Shown here in pieces: positions 17,963-26,630 of a DNA stretch of 64,000 nt. Numbering within the stretch: position 1 is the first letter of the stretch; the number at the start of each line of letters is the position of its first letter. The DNA is from an uncultured Lachnospiraceae bacterium (GTDB taxonomy: Bacteria; Bacillota; Clostridia; Lachnospirales; Lachnospiraceae): positions 84,590-148,589 of the forward strand of contig CAMWTP010000003.1 of assembly GCA_947177165.1 (NCBI GenBank), given 5' to 3'. The position numbers and the translations under genes were made by a program. The notes below the pieces were generated by a model. The model was given only the letters and a program-made list of their open reading frames with translations, was not told the DNA's origin and made no database searches.

Positions 17963-18610
17963 TTACGCTTCTGCCGCTGGCTCTTTTGCCTTGGACTCTT
18001 CTGCAGCCGGTGCCTCCTCTGCCGCTGACTCCTTCTCAGCAGCTGTCTCTTCCGGCTTCTCTGCTGCCGGAAGCTGCAGAACTGCTTTCTTCTTCTCCGC
18101 CAGCCGGGCTGCATTCTCAATCGCCTTGTCAATGTCGCTCAGATCCACGATATCCATCGTGTCGAGGATGGCCTGACGGTCACAGCTCCACACTGCAAAG
18201 GACAGCTCCCTGACTTTAAACAGACTTCCTTTTTTCTCCCCGGGTTCTCCATCCTCAAAATTAACAGCGATATTGAATGCGTACTCTGTGATATTGTTGT
18301 CCTCTTTTTGCTTGTCGCTTATCTTGAATAAATAAGCCTGTCTCAGAACAAGACTCACATTTTTCAGATCAATAAGCTCACCGATCGTATCCTGAATACT
18401 TTTCGCGGTAAATGGTGCCTCCGGTCTCTTGGTAATGTTCTTCACAAAATCCCCAATCTGGTCAATCGCCTCATCTAATCCAAGACCGCTGTACTCCTCC
18501 AATACATTTGGAATAATCGCATAACAGATGATATCATTCACCTTTTGTACCATCACAGACAAATCCTTTCCAATCAGTTCCGTTTTTACCATCGCCTGAA
18601 GATTGCTCAT
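17963..18610 (-). CDS. Protein of unknown function with acidic Ala/Glu-rich tail
   Basis: Unrecognised protein of 215 residues. The first 50 residues are mostly helical-looking (MVQKVNDIICYAIIPNVLEEYSG). A middle part of about 100 residues has alternating beta-type strands (YAFNIAVNFEDGE, ELSFAVWSCDRQ). The last 45 residues are a low-complexity tail of Ala, Glu, Pro and Lys. There is no signal peptide or membrane helix. I chose the ATG at 18610 because GGAGG lies 8 nt upstream; a start 30 bp further up is also open. It lies 47 bp before the LRR gene and 54 bp after the Ig-like protein gene. The tail suggests a flexible, charged, possibly chaperone- or adaptor-like partner, but that is a guess. 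Confidence 0.75.
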   Translation of the reverse strand: MSNLQAMVKTELIGKDLSVMVQKVNDIICYAIIPNVLEEYSGLGLDEAIDQIGDFVKNITKRPEAPFTAKSIQDTIGELIDLKNVSLVLRQAYLFKISDKQKEDNNITEYAFNIAVNFEDGEPGEKKGSLFKVRELSFAVWSCDRQAILDTMDIVDLSDIDKAIENAARLAEKKKAVLQLPAAEKPEETAAEKESAAEEAPAAEESKAKEPAAEA

Positions 18611-18664
18611 TGTTTCTTCCTCCTTCGTTTTTCCAATCAATATGAAATCATTTTTCCATCATCG

Positions 18665-19375
18665 TTAAGCTAAATCAACTGCATCACCTCCTGTATAGAT
18701 TTCCAGTTCTCTTGTCTCCGTCTGCTCGTTTTTTCGCGCACACAGGGTGAATACGACCGTTTTGCGGACACATACCCGCCTCGTCCCTGCAAGATTCAGC
18801 GGGATATTTCCCGGATTCAGATAGACGCTGTCCGCCCCGGATACTTTCCAGCTCAATTTCACACTCTCCCCTGCCATTACCGTGCGCTTTTCCGCATTGA
18901 ACTGTATGATCCGCAGATCCTGCGGCCTTTTTCGCACCGGGATTCTGTATCCAAAGCACTGCTTTGTGTCCCTCCCCGTCATCTTATGATAATGAAACAT
19001 GATACAGGTGATTCCCTCTGTCAGGAAATTGACGTTTTCAAACACAACCTCTATCCTCTCACGCCGGTCTTTCAGTTTTATATTCCAATACTTTCCCCAT
19101 GCGGAATTTTCTGCCTCGTTGATCTGACTGCCGGAGGTGACGCTGCCAACAATCGCCTGTCCCCATTCTTTTCCCGTAAAATCCGTCTCCTGTTCTCCCC
19201 ACGGCACAATGATCTCAATCAGCTCTCCAGGCTCTGGTTCTGCAAAATGGAGCGACAGGGTGAGCGTATGGTTGATTCTCATGGCATCCTTCTCCAATGC
19301 CTCCCTCGATACTTCAAACTCCTGCGGATATGCCACACAACAGAATGCATCCCTGCTATTTTCCAAGGTTGTCAT
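18665..19375 (-). CDS. Unknown protein with Ig-like module (short paralogue)
   Basis: Protein of 236 residues, unrecognised as a whole. An N-terminal beta-rich domain (about 1-150) contains LTLSLHFAEPEPGELIEIIVPWG and GKYWNIKLKDRRERIEVVF. It is followed by an Ig-like module (about 155-230) with AGESVKLSWKVSGADSVYLNPG and a closing TVVFTLCA strand. The same module occurs in the next gene upstream (KGQKAVLKWETRGARKCVLNPG...TVYVLDA), so the two are related by duplication. The start at 19375 has GGAGG 9 nt before it and lies 20 bp inside the end of the upstream gene, implying coupled translation. There is no signal peptide or membrane segment. Binding or assembly within a multi-protein complex is the likeliest role. 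Confidence 0.75.
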   Translation of the reverse strand: MTTLENSRDAFCCVAYPQEFEVSREALEKDAMRINHTLTLSLHFAEPEPGELIEIIVPWGEQETDFTGKEWGQAIVGSVTSGSQINEAENSAWGKYWNIKLKDRRERIEVVFENVNFLTEGITCIMFHYHKMTGRDTKQCFGYRIPVRKRPQDLRIIQFNAEKRTVMAGESVKLSWKVSGADSVYLNPGNIPLNLAGTRRVCVRKTVVFTLCARKNEQTETRELEIYTGGDAVDLA

Positions 19376-20612
19376 AACATCCCACCTCCGTTTCGTCCTC
19401 ATAGATGTAGACGACTTCCTTGCGCTCCCCCTGCGCATTTTTTGTCCTCAGAAAAAATAAATATTTTGCTGGTCCCGTTACATGGACGGGCGACCATACA
19501 GTCTCTCCCTCCTCATTCTCGGAAGTCAGCAAAACCGCCTCATCGCAAAACCCATAAACCTCCCTGTTCAGATCCATGGAATACACCCGCACAAAAAGCT
19601 GTATTTCCTTTGCGCCTTTTGTCACCCATCCCAGAGCAAAGGAGAGCCCGGACTCTTTTTTCATGGGAGCCGCCACATACCTTATGATCACTTGTTGTTC
19701 ATCTGGATAGAGCTGCAGAGACCCGCTTTTCTCTGCTGCCTTGTACGCAGTGACCTCCCCATCTGCTGTGATCTCAAATCTCAGATCGTCCCCCATCTTC
19801 TTCTCGAGCCTTTTTGCAGAACAAAACTCGTCTGTTCGCAAGTCAAAGCATCCGCTCTGATCTCCTGCTTTATAGAAAATTGTGACCTGACTTCCCCAAT
19901 AATAGCGCTCCGGCTGTGCGATCAGATAATTCTCCATATGCTCCTCATACAGATACACCCGGGTGCTCTTTGACACGATGTCCTGCTCCAATGCTCCGAC
20001 TGCGTCCAGCACATAGACGGTATCCTGTGCGGGCTGCACCTCCATCATTCCAGACGTATCCACATCCATATTTCCCGGATTGAGCACGCATTTTCTGGCA
20101 CCGCGCGTCTCCCATTTCAGCACCGCCTTCTGCCCTTTTCTGATTGTTGCCTCCACTGGTGAAAATCTGGTGATGCGGGGCAGAAGCTGCTCTTTTATAA
20201 TCGGTAAGTATTCATGAAAAGTCCCTTCCCTGCATGTTATTTCCAGATAAGCGATCCCTGCTTTCCTGAGTGTTATGTCAGAAAAGGATATCCACAGATA
20301 AGGCTCATAGTACAATCCGGCTTCTTCTCTCCTCTCCAAATCCCAGTGTATCCTCTGTGCGTCCTCATCCACCGTTCTTTTGCATGTCCAGCCGTAACCG
20401 GGGCTGCACTTGATTTCCTTTCCCTCCGCCATCAGTGTCAGACTCTCCATGTCCTTTCCGAAAGAGAGCGAGAGACGCAGTGCACTCAGATCTCCCGGCT
20501 CACAGACCGACAGCAGAAACTGCTCCCGGAAAGGCTCCTTTTCCTCCAATCTGCCGTATATATCGTAATACAGTATATTGGGAGCAATCACGCATCTTTG
20601 CGGAATCATCAT
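19356..20612 (-). CDS. Unknown protein with Ig-like module (long paralogue)
   Basis: Protein of about 418 residues. A beta-rich N-terminal domain (about 1-155) with ALRLSLSFGKDMESL and LWISFSDITLRKAGIAYLEITC is followed by an Ig-like module (about 160-230) matching that of the next gene. A further 190 residues have no counterpart there (ERYYWGSQVTIFYK, IIRYVAAPMKKESG). ATG at 20612 follows AAGGTGAAGG. An ATG at 20651 would overlap the preceding gene by 14 bp but has only a weak ribosome site. There is no secretion signal. The shared architecture with its neighbour suggests two subunits in one assembly. Confidence 0.72.
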   Translation of the reverse strand: MMIPQRCVIAPNILYYDIYGRLEEKEPFREQFLLSVCEPGDLSALRLSLSFGKDMESLTLMAEGKEIKCSPGYGWTCKRTVDEDAQRIHWDLERREEAGLYYEPYLWISFSDITLRKAGIAYLEITCREGTFHEYLPIIKEQLLPRITRFSPVEATIRKGQKAVLKWETRGARKCVLNPGNMDVDTSGMMEVQPAQDTVYVLDAVGALEQDIVSKSTRVYLYEEHMENYLIAQPERYYWGSQVTIFYKAGDQSGCFDLRTDEFCSAKRLEKKMGDDLRFEITADGEVTAYKAAEKSGSLQLYPDEQQVIIRYVAAPMKKESGLSFALGWVTKGAKEIQLFVRVYSMDLNREVYGFCDEAVLLTSENEEGETVWSPVHVTGPAKYLFFLRTKNAQGERKEVVYIYEDETEVGCYDNLGK

Positions 20613-20637
20613 ATCCTTCACCTTTTCCTTCCCATCC

Positions 20638-23600
20638 TTATCTTGATCCATCCGACAGCCGAATGAATCCCTCTGTCATTCGAATCGGATAGACAGTCTC
20701 AAACGCCACCTCCGAAGGCTGCTTTTCCAGCGCCTCCTCCACATACCGTCCGTCCCTCACGCCGACCCAGGACCATGTTCTCTCCGGAATTTGCATAAAG
20801 GGCGCCTGTACCTGCTGCAGATCCGTCAATAGCGGGAACACTGGTATCTCCAGCTTCAGCTTCCCCAGTGAGGCCGACACCATTTCCGGCGAAATCTGCA
20901 TTTTTTTCACCGGCAGAATCCCTGATATAATATGGATGGGAAGTGTCGGGTCCATCAACAGCGTATACCTGTTATCCGCAGCCTTTCTGGTGCAATTCAG
21001 CATGATTTCATTGCTCTGCACAATAAATCCTTTCCTGTCGATTCTGTCCCTGTCATATGTGTAAAAGCGATGATAGGTCTGTTCCCCCTGTTTAAAAAAT
21101 CCCGCCAGTCCATCCCCGCTCTTTCTGCCTTCTCCCAGGCGCACTGTAAAATCCATATCCCACAAGCTGTCATCCGCCTGCTCCTGCGCCGCTTTCCACG
21201 ACTGGGGCCGCGACAGCTTGTGCCTGGTCTCGAGTGCAAATTCCGCCTGCACCAGCGCCAGAGGTCTTCCGACAAAATGGAGCATATCCTTCTTCCATGT
21301 GCCATTCGGTTTATTCATCCCGCATATTTCGTTGCACAGATAATTTACAAAATCGTACAGCACCATATGATTGCTGCCAATCTCATTTGTCATCGCCGCA
21401 TAAAACTCCCTCAGACAGGTCGACAGCTCCCCTTTTACGCCCTGGGGAAGCGTGTAGCGTTTCTCTTCTCCGACAACTTCCCGATCGCCGGGCACATTCA
21501 TCCAGATCACGTCATAGTGCTGCTGCCTGTCCACGGCCGTCATGAAGTTTCCAAGCGGTCTCCCGTCCTGATCCAGCACCATCAGGCTTCCATCCAGATA
21601 GTTTGGCACAAACCACCCTATTATCGGAGAGGTACACAGTGCCTCATTGGTAATGATATTTTTATTCCCGGCACTCAGGAAATGGGCGCTGATCTTGGCC
21701 GGCTGCATAAGCCGCGGCGAAAAAATTATGCGCTTGTCGTCCTTGGCTTTTTCCCTGAAATGTTCGGAGCAGGCTATCTCCCTCGCCTGCATCTCATAGT
21801 TGGATTCATCACAGATACTTTTTACCCGCCCAAAGGTATCAATCAGCCGCAGCTGTGTCATAACTCCATACCCTGCCCGGATTGGAGAAAAAATACCTTC
21901 TATAAACGGATTGGTTAAGACCTGATCTTCGATCTGCTCAAAGCACTTTTTCCTCTGCTCCTCAGAAAAATCTGCAAACACGTTCCTCATATCTGCATCC
22001 TGCTGCCACAGATCCGCAATCGGCAGTTTGAGCACCAGATGCTCCATCAGAAAGTTTTCATGAAATCCGTTCAGTCTCTGCGACATCACATCGATCTCCT
22101 GCAGCCTGTTCAATTTCTCCCAGACTGCAGCATTGTTTTCCCCTGACAATTTCCTGTAATTTTCTATCAGTTCCTTAAATTCGTCCATAAAATGGGGGGT
22201 GATCAGCATTCTTCCCTTATATCTTGTCGATTTCCTGTAATATCCGAGCTCCTTCGTCAGGTGGTAATCCATGTCTTCAAGCTCCCATTTCCCCAGCCTC
22301 TTTTTCTTCCCATCAATAACGTCCGAATCCGGTGTATAATCAATCGCCCACTCTATATACAATGGATTCCATGGCGGTACATAGTATTGAAATGCCGCCT
22401 TACTCGGAAAAATCCCTTGAAAATTTAATGTCCTTGCCCGATTCTGCACGTCCTCCCCGGAATGCAGCAGCGCATCATACGGTTCCTGCTGCTTCTGCAT
22501 AATCTCATCCTGGAGCTCCTGAAACATATCATCCATAACCGGCTGTCCACAAAACTGCAGTACATGCTCCGCGATCACTCCTGCCAGGTCTATTGATAAA
22601 AGCAGTGTCTCCTGCAGCAGTTCCCTGATAATATGGGGAAACTCATTTCTGTTTGTGATATATTTCAACAGAAAATCCGAGCAAATTTCAATCTCTTTCC
22701 TGGTCCCATACACGTCTCGCTCTATCGAGAACTGCTGTATCAGCTGATTCCGCCTTCTGCAAAGCTGCTTTCCATCCTGCGAAAGTCCCATGTCCCGGCT
22801 GTTATTGTAGCTGTTCTCCATACCGGCTCCTGCCAGCAGAATAACTGGCTCTCCGGGCATAAAATAATGCTCCTCCGGGCAGCTGACAAGCTTGAATTTA
22901 TCGACTGTGTGCACGCTGCTGCCTGACTTGACTGGCTGTTTTAAAATGCTGTCTTTCAGGGAATCAATCTCTTGGTTTTGCTCCTGTATCTGTCGGAATA
23001 ATATCTGTATCACAGCCGCTTCCTGGCGCATCTGCCCAAGACAGTCCTTCTTGAATGCCGTATCCCTGTTTTTGTCCGCCGCATATTTGTACCAGAGTCC
23101 ATACAGATTTTTTTCTTTGTCCAGCAGCTCCTCCTCCAGACGATATGCTGCTCTCTGCTGCTGATTCAGCCGGTCGAGCGCCTCTGCCAGCTCTCCGCCC
23201 AATTCCCAGACTTCCTTGTCGTCCCGGTTTTCCGGTCTTCTCTTGAGCATCCAGACCTGATCTGCATAGAGATCGTCAAATGTCTTCTCATGAAGTTTCT
23301 GTTCTGACGCGATAATGCCGTCTGGCTTGGTCCATTGCTCCATCTGCGCGCTCAAAAAGATATCAGCAATCCTTTCATCGGCGGCCTCCGCCTCCTTTCT
23401 GGAAGCAATCAGAGCCGCAAAAGCCTCGTTTGAGGAGTTGCCTATCGCGATCTTCGGATTTTCGGATGGGATTCCTGTGCTGTATATCTGCTTCTGACCT
23501 GCCCACTCCAGACCGCAGAGCGTTCCGTGACAAAGCGTTCTATTGCAGAAATCCCGCTCCTCCTCAGACACCTTCTCTTTTGCTGTCCCCTTTTCCACTC

Positions 23601-24324
23601 TCCAGTAAAGTTCCGTCAGTTTCTTCTGAAAGGCTTCCTCAGAATCGACCTGCGCCAATGGGTCCTGATCCGGATTGCTGAACCACCCGCTGACCTGATA
23701 GGTTATCCTGCCGTCTGCCACCCCTTCCAGAGAGTCGTAGAATCCAAATACATTTCTGCAGCCGCAGTAGTATGCGCTGTACGTTGGCTCTCCGTATCCT
23801 ACCGCAGTCAGCTCTGGCAGATACTCCTTCCACTCCGACAGCTTTCCATATTCCCCGCTTCTTCCAAGATATGTATAGTCCAACGCGCCTGCATTTCTGA
23901 CAGGAAATGTACTGCTTCCCTGATTCTCTTCCGTGGGGCGTCTGGAAATGGCATTGCTCTCGACCAGAAAGCTTTTTGAATCCACGACAGTTTCCCTTGT
24001 ATTTCCCTGCCTGGTCACAATCCGGGTGACGCGCCAGCGGTCCGGAACATGCGGATAAGACACCGCGTCTGTCTCGGCAAGGCTGACTCCGTGGGTGAAA
24101 TTGTCAGGCAGTATCCAGTGCAGATGAATACCTGTCTCCAAGGGCTTTCCCTGCGACAGAGGCACTGCCTGCATCTGTTCTCCCAGCATGGTGTGCTTCA
24201 GCAGCCGGAAATTGACAGAGGCATCTCCGTAGGTGACTTCTCCCCCATCCTTTCCCACCATCAACCCTTCTATTTTCATTGGCACCAGTAACATATCATC
24301 AAATGCCGGATCTGTCTGGAACAT
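20638..24324 (-). CDS. Large protein of unknown function (1228 aa) in the DUF6603 block
   Basis: I do not recognise a named family. The N-terminal 250 residues are beta-rich and hold well-formed motifs (TGIHLHWILPDNFTHG, YPHVPDRWRVTRIV, YCGCRNVFGFYDSLEG). The middle (about 370-470) is a long glutamine- and glutamate-rich coiled coil. A mixed region follows with NPLYIEWAIDYTPDS and VMTQLRLIDTFGRVKSI, then a C-terminal beta-rich part with MLNCTRKAADNRYTLLMDP and TWSWVGVRDGRY. There is no signal peptide or membrane helix. The start at 24324 follows GGAGGG at 7 nt and lies 26 bp inside the upstream gene. Size and multi-domain build suggest a scaffold of a large assembly. Confidence 0.8.
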   Translation of the reverse strand: MFQTDPAFDDMLLVPMKIEGLMVGKDGGEVTYGDASVNFRLLKHTMLGEQMQAVPLSQGKPLETGIHLHWILPDNFTHGVSLAETDAVSYPHVPDRWRVTRIVTRQGNTRETVVDSKSFLVESNAISRRPTEENQGSSTFPVRNAGALDYTYLGRSGEYGKLSEWKEYLPELTAVGYGEPTYSAYYCGCRNVFGFYDSLEGVADGRITYQVSGWFSNPDQDPLAQVDSEEAFQKKLTELYWRVEKGTAKEKVSEEERDFCNRTLCHGTLCGLEWAGQKQIYSTGIPSENPKIAIGNSSNEAFAALIASRKEAEAADERIADIFLSAQMEQWTKPDGIIASEQKLHEKTFDDLYADQVWMLKRRPENRDDKEVWELGGELAEALDRLNQQQRAAYRLEEELLDKEKNLYGLWYKYAADKNRDTAFKKDCLGQMRQEAAVIQILFRQIQEQNQEIDSLKDSILKQPVKSGSSVHTVDKFKLVSCPEEHYFMPGEPVILLAGAGMENSYNNSRDMGLSQDGKQLCRRRNQLIQQFSIERDVYGTRKEIEICSDFLLKYITNRNEFPHIIRELLQETLLLSIDLAGVIAEHVLQFCGQPVMDDMFQELQDEIMQKQQEPYDALLHSGEDVQNRARTLNFQGIFPSKAAFQYYVPPWNPLYIEWAIDYTPDSDVIDGKKKRLGKWELEDMDYHLTKELGYYRKSTRYKGRMLITPHFMDEFKELIENYRKLSGENNAAVWEKLNRLQEIDVMSQRLNGFHENFLMEHLVLKLPIADLWQQDADMRNVFADFSEEQRKKCFEQIEDQVLTNPFIEGIFSPIRAGYGVMTQLRLIDTFGRVKSICDESNYEMQAREIACSEHFREKAKDDKRIIFSPRLMQPAKISAHFLSAGNKNIITNEALCTSPIIGWFVPNYLDGSLMVLDQDGRPLGNFMTAVDRQQHYDVIWMNVPGDREVVGEEKRYTLPQGVKGELSTCLREFYAAMTNEIGSNHMVLYDFVNYLCNEICGMNKPNGTWKKDMLHFVGRPLALVQAEFALETRHKLSRPQSWKAAQEQADDSLWDMDFTVRLGEGRKSGDGLAGFFKQGEQTYHRFYTYDRDRIDRKGFIVQSNEIMLNCTRKAADNRYTLLMDPTLPIHIISGILPVKKMQISPEMVSASLGKLKLEIPVFPLLTDLQQVQAPFMQIPERTWSWVGVRDGRYVEEALEKQPSEVAFETVYPIRMTEGFIRLSDGSR

Positions 24325-25183
24325 CACTGCGCCCTCCTTCTGCACTCTTTGTGTAGACTGCGGTATAGGCATTTTGAATCAGCTGCAATGCGATACCCGC
24401 TGAAGAAATTTCCTCAGACATTTCCGCGCGGATCGCTGCCGCAATCTGCTTCACAGGAAGCCTGCCGCTGTCACCGAGCTTAAAGTCTATTTTCTGATCA
24501 GTCAGCTTCCCATCCGCAAAACTTCTCAAAGTTACTTTGCAATCAGATGCAGAACCCGTTTTTGAAATCCCGAGATGAAGGGATTCTCTTGGCTGCGCAA
24601 TCCTGACTGTATGAAGCCTCCCGGAAAAGATCCCCAGCATGACTGTGGAAGACAGCTGTTCCAGTCTGACAAGCATTAACTTTTTATCCTCCCCTGCTGT
24701 TTCCATGCCATTGTCAGGTTCTCCCTCCCCGATTATATCCAGACCATTGTAATCGCTGACGATATTGGAGCGGAGCAAAAAGCCTGAGTAATTCCTTCCT
24801 GTGTCCGGTCTTTTTTCCTCACCATTCCGCTCCGGCACCAGTTTCGGCCGCACCTGTGCGTTGTTTCCCATCGCACATTGATAAGCCGCCTGAATCAATG
24901 CTTCATCGTGGGAATAATCATACGCTGTATTTCTTCCAATACTGCATGCACCGTCCAAAAGTGACTGAATCCAGTATGGGTCCAGCTCAAAAAACCTTAT
25001 GGACTCCTCCGGAAGCAGACTTTCTTCCGGGACCAGATAAATAAACGGAACTTCATATAAGAGACTGTACTTTGACAGAATGTCCACAAAGGTTTTTTCG
25101 CTTTCCCTGAGGTCTTCTTCCGAAATCTCACTGTTAAATTCTCCTGTGTTCCTTTTTTGTACCCTGCTCGTTAAGCTAACCAT
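24299..25183 (-). CDS. Protein of unknown function (294 aa) in the DUF6603 block
   Basis: Unrecognised soluble protein. The N-terminal half is mostly helical and carries RFFELDPYWIQSLLDGACSIGR (about residues 60-85), which looks like a conserved core helix pair. The C-terminal half alternates strands (LVRLEQLSSTVMLGIFSG, SLHLGISKTG, CKVTLRSFADGKL). The start at 25183 follows GAGGAG at 6-7 nt and lies 10 bp after the TGA of the upstream gene. An upstream in-frame start at 25213 would overlap that gene. The 3' end overlaps the 1228-residue protein gene by 26 bp. No signal peptide is present. The phrase AYQCAMGNNAQVRP hints at a compact enzyme-like or adaptor fold, but I assign no function. Confidence 0.75.
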   Translation of the reverse strand: MVSLTSRVQKRNTGEFNSEISEEDLRESEKTFVDILSKYSLLYEVPFIYLVPEESLLPEESIRFFELDPYWIQSLLDGACSIGRNTAYDYSHDEALIQAAYQCAMGNNAQVRPKLVPERNGEEKRPDTGRNYSGFLLRSNIVSDYNGLDIIGEGEPDNGMETAGEDKKLMLVRLEQLSSTVMLGIFSGRLHTVRIAQPRESLHLGISKTGSASDCKVTLRSFADGKLTDQKIDFKLGDSGRLPVKQIAAAIRAEMSEEISSAGIALQLIQNAYTAVYTKSAEGGRSDVPDRSGI

Positions 25184-25193
25184 GCTTTTCTCC

Positions 25194-26630
25194 TCATTCC
25201 TCTTTTCCCGCAAATCCGCTTTTTTCTGTCTGCCGCAGCTGCATTTTCAGGTTTTGTTCATTTTTTACACCCTTATCCTCCGCGATATCAGAGAGCATGC
25301 CGCAGAAGCATTCTGCCATATTTCCAAATACATCACCAGACTCCGCGGAATCCATCCGCCGCTCTTTTTTCATCAATATCTCTCTCACCATCTGCATACT
25401 CTTCTCATAAGAATCTTTCTCATAGTTCTTGCAGCGGATGTCATAGAGAACGCTCAGCAGCTCCTGATTCCGCAGCGCGAGCAGCCTGCCCAACTGCCAT
25501 GCCGCTGCGTATGCGGCATCGAGCATGTAAAGATCACTGATGTAGGCGAGCGCCGAATCTGACTGGTTGACGCATTGATAGCGCAGATATGGATTTTGGC
25601 GGTTCCCCTCTGTATCGATTGTGTGAAACGCCGGGATATAGGGCAGCAGGGGTGATTTGTACCATGACACTGTTCTGAGACCCTCCCTCGTCTCATGATT
25701 GAGGGGCCGGTATCCTAGCTGAAGCATGTCCTGGACAGTCTGCTGCGCCGGTTCCTCCTCCAGCTTCATCTGTCCAAAATGTCCTACATCCATATTGACC
25801 GCAAGTTGCATAAAGTTCTTCTCACTCCTGGCACAGGACACAAACTTCCAGTCTGTCAGAGAGATGACACGAACCTTATCCTGATCGCCAAACATCTTTT
25901 CCCTGTCTGCTTGATCTGTACTGGCAAAGAAATCACGGTATCCCTCAAGGGAAATCAAATGCACATTGATCAACAGCTTTCCCATTACTCTCCTGCAAAG
26001 CCTGTTTCCTATGATGCTGGCAAAACGCCCCTCCGTGACATACAGATGTGTTGCCTTATCCTCCACGCTCACTTCCCTGATATGTGCAAGCAGCGAAAGC
26101 TCCTCCTTCTCCGGCATAACCTGTGCAAAAAGCTTCCTTGGAATGTCGAGCACGGTACAGCGCTCTGTCTGCTTCTCCCCATTCTTGATACCAATCTCCG
26201 GCACAAAACAATTGCCGCTGTCCTTTTTCTGCAGAAAAGCTTCCTGAATTGTCATACTTTTTATTTCCACTCCGTCTGCTTCGTCAAACAGAAATAATAT
26301 ACACCATGGGTATCCCTTGCCGATGCATGTCCGCTCCCATGGATAGGAGTCATTCATGAATGTAATCTGCGGAATATGCGTGTCATACTCCCCCTCCGCA
26401 TAGGCAGGCGGATAGGTGGAATGCACCAGTCCCGGCTCTATCCGAAACCGATTGCAGTCTACCGCAAATTCCAGCTTCTCCTCATGTTCGTCTCTGGCGG
26501 CAATCTGGCCGTCTGGTTTTCCATTTTCAATTTCGATCTGCTGATTCCAGACCAGCCGGTAATTCCCCTCGCCGATCACAGGACAAAATTTGTCTCCGAA
26601 TTTAATCTTTTGTTTTAATCCCTGTGCCAT
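25194..26630 (-). CDS. Protein of unknown function (478 aa) in the DUF6603 block
   Basis: Unrecognised protein. About 330 residues of beta-type sequence (YRLVWNQQIEIENG, CRVIEPGLVHSTYPP-like segments, YPWCILFLFDEADGVEI, KLLINVHLISLEGY) are followed by a helical C-terminal part with YISDLYMLDAAYAAAWQLGRLLALRNQELLSV (written here only as a region, about residues 370-405) and a charged tail. The start ATG shares one base with the stop of the DUF6603 gene (TAATG) and GGAGG lies just upstream, so translation is tightly coupled. No secretion signal or membrane helix. The order DUF6603 - 478 aa - 294 aa - 1228 aa with coupled starts argues that these products work in fixed ratio. Confidence 0.78.
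   Translation of the reverse strand: MAQGLKQKIKFGDKFCPVIGEGNYRLVWNQQIEIENGKPDGQIAARDEHEEKLEFAVDCNRFRIEPGLVHSTYPPAYAEGEYDTHIPQITFMNDSYPWERTCIGKGYPWCILFLFDEADGVEIKSMTIQEAFLQKKDSGNCFVPEIGIKNGEKQTERCTVLDIPRKLFAQVMPEKEELSLLAHIREVSVEDKATHLYVTEGRFASIIGNRLCRRVMGKLLINVHLISLEGYRDFFASTDQADREKMFGDQDKVRVISLTDWKFVSCARSEKNFMQLAVNMDVGHFGQMKLEEEPAQQTVQDMLQLGYRPLNHETREGLRTVSWYKSPLLPYIPAFHTIDTEGNRQNPYLRYQCVNQSDSALAYISDLYMLDAAYAAAWQLGRLLALRNQELLSVLYDIRCKNYEKDSYEKSMQMVREILMKKERRMDSAESGDVFGNMAECFCGMLSDIAEDKGVKNEQNLKMQLRQTEKSGFAGKEE

Noticed and set aside
20932..21918. 328-codon plus-strand open frame opposite the 1228-residue protein
   Set aside because: Antisense to a coding gene with strong start signals; composition does not look like a protein.
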